DNA from: Sagittula marina
Lineage (GTDB): Bacteria; Pseudomonadota; Alphaproteobacteria; Rhodobacterales; Rhodobacteraceae
Reading direction: 5' to 3'
Assembly (NCBI RefSeq): GCF_014196795.1
Contig: NZ_JACIEJ010000003.1
Span: forward strand, 421,765 to 485,764
Length of the DNA stretch: 64,000 nucleotides
The notes beneath the pieces were generated by a model. The model searched no databases, had not been told where the DNA came from, and was given only the letters and a program-made list of their open reading frames with translations. The first letter of the stretch is position 1; each line of letters begins with the position of its first letter. Positions 61,348 through 64,000 of the stretch are shown here, one piece after another. The translations under genes were made by a program, and so were the position numbers.

Positions 61348-63060
61348 ATGACCAAAGTTTCAGACGTCGTTGTCGACGCTCTTGTCCAGGCAGGCGCGAA
61401 GCGCTGCTACGGCATCGTGGGCGACACGATCAACCACTTCACCGACTCCGTGCGCAAATCCGATCTGGCCTGGGTCCACGTCCGCCATGAAGAGGTCGGC
61501 GGTCTGGCCGCCGGTGGCGAGGCCTTTTTAACCGGAGAGCTGGCGGTCTGCGCCGGAACCTGCGGACCGGGTACGTTGCACTTCGTCAACGGCATCTTCG
61601 AAAGCCACCGCAACGGCGCGCCCGTCGTCCTGATCGCTACCGATGTCGCCCGCACCGAAGCCGGTCTGGGCTTCCCCCAAGAGCTGAACCAACGCAAGAT
61701 CTACGAACAATGCAGTGTGTTCTGCGAATACATCTCGCACCCCGATCAGGCGCGGCGGATCGTCGTGCAGGCCGCACAGGCGGCCCTGACCAAAGGCGGC
61801 GTTGCCGTCGTCATCGTCAACGGCGACATGTTCGAGGAAACCACCAAGGACGCCCTGCCCTGGTCCGTCCATCGCCCCAAGTCACGCCTGCGCCCCGCCG
61901 ATGACGAGCTGGATGCGCTGGCCGAACGGTTGAATGCAGCGGGCACCGTGACGCTTTATGCCGGGATCGGCGCGCGCGACGCGAAACCTCAGCTGCTGGC
62001 GCTGGCGAAAAAGCTGTGTGCGCCCATCGCCCACACCAGCCGGTCCAAGGAATTCATCGAACCGGGCAACGACCACAACATCGGCATGATCGGCATCTTG
62101 GGCAACAAGGCCGGGGTCGAGGCGGTGGACGCCGCCGATATCATGCTCTGCCTTGGGACCGATTTCGCCTATACGCAGTTCTATCCCGGTCAGGACAAAA
62201 TCGTTCAGGTTGACCGCGACCCGTCCCACATCGGACGCCGCGCGCCGGTGGGCATGGGTCTGGTCGGCGATGTCGGCCCCACTATCGAGGCTTTGCTGGG
62301 GCGGCTGGACCAGAAGACCGACACAACCCATCTGGACAAGAGCCGCAAGCAGTGGGCGAAAGATCTGGAAGGGTACAAGCACGAAGCCGAGGAAAGCGAT
62401 GCGTCGCTGATCCACCCGCAGTTCGTGACCCATGCGCTGGACCGGCTGGCCGCGGACGACGCCATCTTTACCGCTGACGGGGGGTCTCCGATGGTATGGC
62501 TGCTGCGGCACCTGACAGCAAAGGGCGACCGGCGCTTTCTGACCAGCCTTCTGCACGGCACGATGGCCAACGCCTATCCGCAGGCGATGGGGGCTATGGC
62601 CGCTTATCCTGGACGCCAGGTCATCTCGATGAGCGGCGACGGCGGGATGACGATGCTGATGGGCGATCTGTTGACGCTCAAGCAAGAAAAGCTGCCGATC
62701 AAGATCCTGATCTACAACAACGGATCGCTGGGCTTCGTCGAGATGGAGCAGCGGGTCGAAGGTCTGCTGGACACCTACACCAATCTGGAAAACCCCGATT
62801 TCAGCAAGGTGGCCATCGCCTGTGGGCTAAAGGGCTGGCGGGTCGATAACGCAAACGATCTGGAAAACGCGATGGCCGAATGGCTGGCCGCCGAGGGTCC
62901 CGCCGTTCTGGACGTGCGCGTCAGCTCGGTCGAGCTGGTCATGCCGCCAAAGGTTGAGGTGGGGCAAGTCGCCTCGACCACGCTCTTCGGGGTGAAGGCG
63001 GTGCTCGACGGTCGCCTGCGCGAAGTTGTGTCGCTGTTGCGCGACAACTTCCTGCGGTAG
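61348..63060 (+). CDS. poxB: thiamine pyrophosphate-dependent pyruvate oxidase, PoxB type
   Basis: A 570-residue ThDP enzyme of the pyruvate oxidase/acetolactate synthase family. N-terminal pyrimidine domain with the catalytic Glu in HVRHEEVGGLAAGGEAFLTGELAVCAGTCGPG, a central FAD-binding-type domain, and the ThDP/Mg motif GDGGMTMLMGDLLTLKQEKLPIKILIYNN. Membrane quinone-dependent PoxB converts pyruvate to acetate and CO2. It lies 23 bases after the FMN protein gene, so they are probably cotranscribed, with a redox or stress link to the hemerythrin gene. Acetolactate synthase is less likely. Confidence 0.88.
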   Translation: MTKVSDVVVDALVQAGAKRCYGIVGDTINHFTDSVRKSDLAWVHVRHEEVGGLAAGGEAFLTGELAVCAGTCGPGTLHFVNGIFESHRNGAPVVLIATDVARTEAGLGFPQELNQRKIYEQCSVFCEYISHPDQARRIVVQAAQAALTKGGVAVVIVNGDMFEETTKDALPWSVHRPKSRLRPADDELDALAERLNAAGTVTLYAGIGARDAKPQLLALAKKLCAPIAHTSRSKEFIEPGNDHNIGMIGILGNKAGVEAVDAADIMLCLGTDFAYTQFYPGQDKIVQVDRDPSHIGRRAPVGMGLVGDVGPTIEALLGRLDQKTDTTHLDKSRKQWAKDLEGYKHEAEESDASLIHPQFVTHALDRLAADDAIFTADGGSPMVWLLRHLTAKGDRRFLTSLLHGTMANAYPQAMGAMAAYPGRQVISMSGDGGMTMLMGDLLTLKQEKLPIKILIYNNGSLGFVEMEQRVEGLLDTYTNLENPDFSKVAIACGLKGWRVDNANDLENAMAEWLAAEGPAVLDVRVSSVELVMPPKVEVGQVASTTLFGVKAVLDGRLREVVSLLRDNFLR

Positions 63061-63099
63061 CTCAAGAGGACAGCGCCCATGCTGGAGGGCCAAGGCAGA

Positions 63100-63280
63100 T
63101 GCCCCGATGACGGTGCCGGTGCTGTCAATGGGGAGGTTCAGTGGGCCTGTGCCACCGCGATAGGACTTGCGCACGTCCAGAGTTCACTGGCGCCGACAAA
63201 GGGTGCTGAAATCTGGTACGGCCCGGCTCAGGTCTGCCAGCCACAGGAGGCTTTCTACGAAACCTGTGGTCTGCCGGGTC
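63100..63280 (-). pseudogene. IS5/IS903-type transposase fragment
   Basis: One frame on the minus strand reads RQTTGFVESLL, LADLSRAVPDFSTLCRRQ, a stop, TLDVRKSYRGGTGPLNLPIDST, in order, matching the N-terminal third of IS903-like transposases. No ends were found. It is related in kind to the remnant at 20263. Confidence 0.75.
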
Positions 63281-63344
63281 GTCATTGTTGCTCGAACCAA
63301 TAGCGCTCTCAATGACGAACATCGCTAACAGGAGTTTGGTGGCT

Positions 63345-63499
63345 CTTCGCGGTCCCGATGTCGATCCGGCGACGGGGGCCAGGTCGTAGGTGTCCAAAGG
63401 CTGTGCCGCCGTATTCAGCGAACCCAGCGCGCCGCACCCGCCGAGCAGGCTTGTCACGCCCAGCAGCGCTATGCGCCGTTTCATTATATTGGCCCTCAT
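63345..63499 (-). pseudogene. truncated Mla/Pqi-type ABC auxiliary lipoprotein (5' part)
   Basis: The frame starts MRANIMKRRIALLGVTSLLGGC, a lipoprotein signal with LLGGC lipobox, and continues ALGSLNTAAQPLDTYDLAPVAGSTSGPRR, the start typical of PqiC/YmbA-like auxiliary lipoproteins of lipid ABC transporters. After about 50 codons the homology stops and foreign sequence begins, so the gene has lost its 3' part. Confidence 0.65.
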
Positions 63500-63503
63500 G
63501 GTG

Positions 63504-63670
63504 TCATCTCCGATATTCAGGAACGCGATTGTCGAGCAGGAAACGAGCCGGATCACGCTCGACCCGCCGGACGAGATTGTTCAGGGTCGTAACGAGGCCG
63601 CGCGCTTCAGCGCCCAGACGGGTCAGCTCCGGCAGGCCGGTCTGGGTGAAATCTCTAAGGCCCGGCGCAG
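63504..63670 (-). pseudogene. C-terminal fragment of an MlaD/Mce-family protein
   Basis: The last 55 codons read VTAPGLRDFTQTGLPELTRLGAEARGLVTTLNNLVRRVERDPARFLLDNRVPEYRR and stop at 63504, four bases before the lipoprotein start. This is the usual tail of Mce/MlaD subunits of lipid transport systems, and the same order (MlaD then lipoprotein) is seen in intact operons. It is cut at 63671 by an IS3-type end. Confidence 0.7.
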
Positions 63671-64000
63671 TGACCTGCCACGGGATTTTTCCTCCATCGT
63701 CGGTTAGAGTCCGATCCAACTTGAGGACGGACAATGAAGCGAACGCGATTTACGGACGAACAGATCATCCACTGTCCGGCAGGCGCATCCGCAGAATGCT
63801 GCCGAGAGGGGGCATTCTGTCGGAGCGTGAGGCCGGCGCGAAGTGTGCCGACCTGTGCCGCAAGCACGGCATGTCGGAAGGTACTTTCTACAACTGGAAA
63901 GCCAGGTTCGGCGGCATGACGGTGTCGGAGGCGAAGCGGCTGAAGGCGCTCGAGGACGAGAACGCGAAGCTGTAGGTCCAAGGGACCGTGGCCCCAGTGG
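63671..64000 (+). mobile_element. IS3-family element, left part (runs off window)
   Basis: The left end TGACCTGCCACGGGATTTTT at 63671 is an IS3-type terminus and coincides with the break in the MlaD fragment. An OrfA pseudogene begins at 63734. The right end is outside the window. Confidence 0.7.
63734..63975 (+). pseudogene. IS3-family OrfA transposase, interrupted
   Basis: It begins MKRTRFTDEQII and resumes in another frame as GILSEREAGAKCADLCRKHGMSEGTFYNWKARFGGMTVSEAKRLKALEDENAKL before a TAG at 63973. Between them, about 41 extra bases (63770-63810) break the frame; the extra piece contains CAGAATGC, an inverted copy of the GCATTCTG that follows it. Non-functional. Confidence 0.8.

Noticed and set aside
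1..64000. CRISPR arrays or tandem direct repeats
   Set aside because: No regularly spaced direct repeats of 20-40 bases were seen by eye.

Overview
The window looks like a chromosomal segment of a high-GC alphaproteobacterium, most likely a Rhodobacterales (Roseobacter-group) marine heterotroph. Reasons: strong G/C third positions, several TRAP and tripartite tricarboxylate (TTT) carboxylate transporters, an alphaproteobacterial-style hmu haem locus, and many acyl-CoA catabolic genes. This is judged by eye; no database search was run. No rRNA, complete tRNA or CRISPR array was seen. Layout: (1) 1-12087, minus strand: one tightly packed operon of about 12 genes for CoA-linked breakdown of an unidentified carboxylic acid. 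It holds acyl-CoA dehydrogenases (including an adjacent large/small pair), enoyl-CoA hydratase/isomerase family members, a class III CoA-transferase, an ADP-forming acyl-CoA ligase, two SDRs (one with a degenerate second SDR half), an SMP-30 lactonase and the TctA/TctB membrane part of a TTT transporter. The matching TctC binding protein (12324) is divergent. The gap holds TetR-type operators, and the same motif lies before the TetR gene (13424-14050). (2) 14120-19917: LysR regulator, a luciferase-like monooxygenase with its flavin reductase, an NTF2-fold protein, 3-hydroxyacyl-CoA dehydrogenase and enoyl-CoA hydratase. (3) 19918-26173: a decayed IS5/IS903-like element, a TRAP transporter (dctQ-dctM-dctP order), a small exported protein and non-coding sequence with a perfect hairpin. 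(4) 26174-36982: haem acquisition. hmuS-T-U-V, a ChaN-like protein, a haem-oxygenase-like ABM protein and a VOC protein run on minus; the TonB-dependent receptor and an exbB-exbD-exbD-tonB operon run on plus. (5) 36983-44449: gene-poor stretches around a single 1829-residue protein fusing a DEDD-type exonuclease-like domain, a RecQ helicase and a UvrD/Rep helicase. This is the strongest candidate for an under-described system. (6) 44450-57798: an RraA-like enzyme, a TctE/TctD-type two-component system, TctC, a TctA-TctB fusion, a PrpF-family isomerase, a universal stress protein, a 53-residue ORF, a D-2-hydroxyacid dehydrogenase, an AbrB-type membrane protein, a GntR regulator and TcuA/TcuB. 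Together these suggest a tricarballylate/aconitate uptake and oxidation module. (7) 57799-64000: an internally deleted IS3-family element, hemerythrin protein, FMN-binding glutamate-synthase-like protein, PoxB-type pyruvate oxidase, and then a scrap-yard of IS5 and IS3 fragments that has broken an Mce/Mla-type lipid transport locus. How it fits together: the segment is dominated by uptake of organic acids (two TTT systems and one TRAP system) coupled directly to CoA activation/beta-oxidation or to the TCA cycle, plus iron/haem scavenging. IS decay is concentrated in the gene-poor joints between modules.
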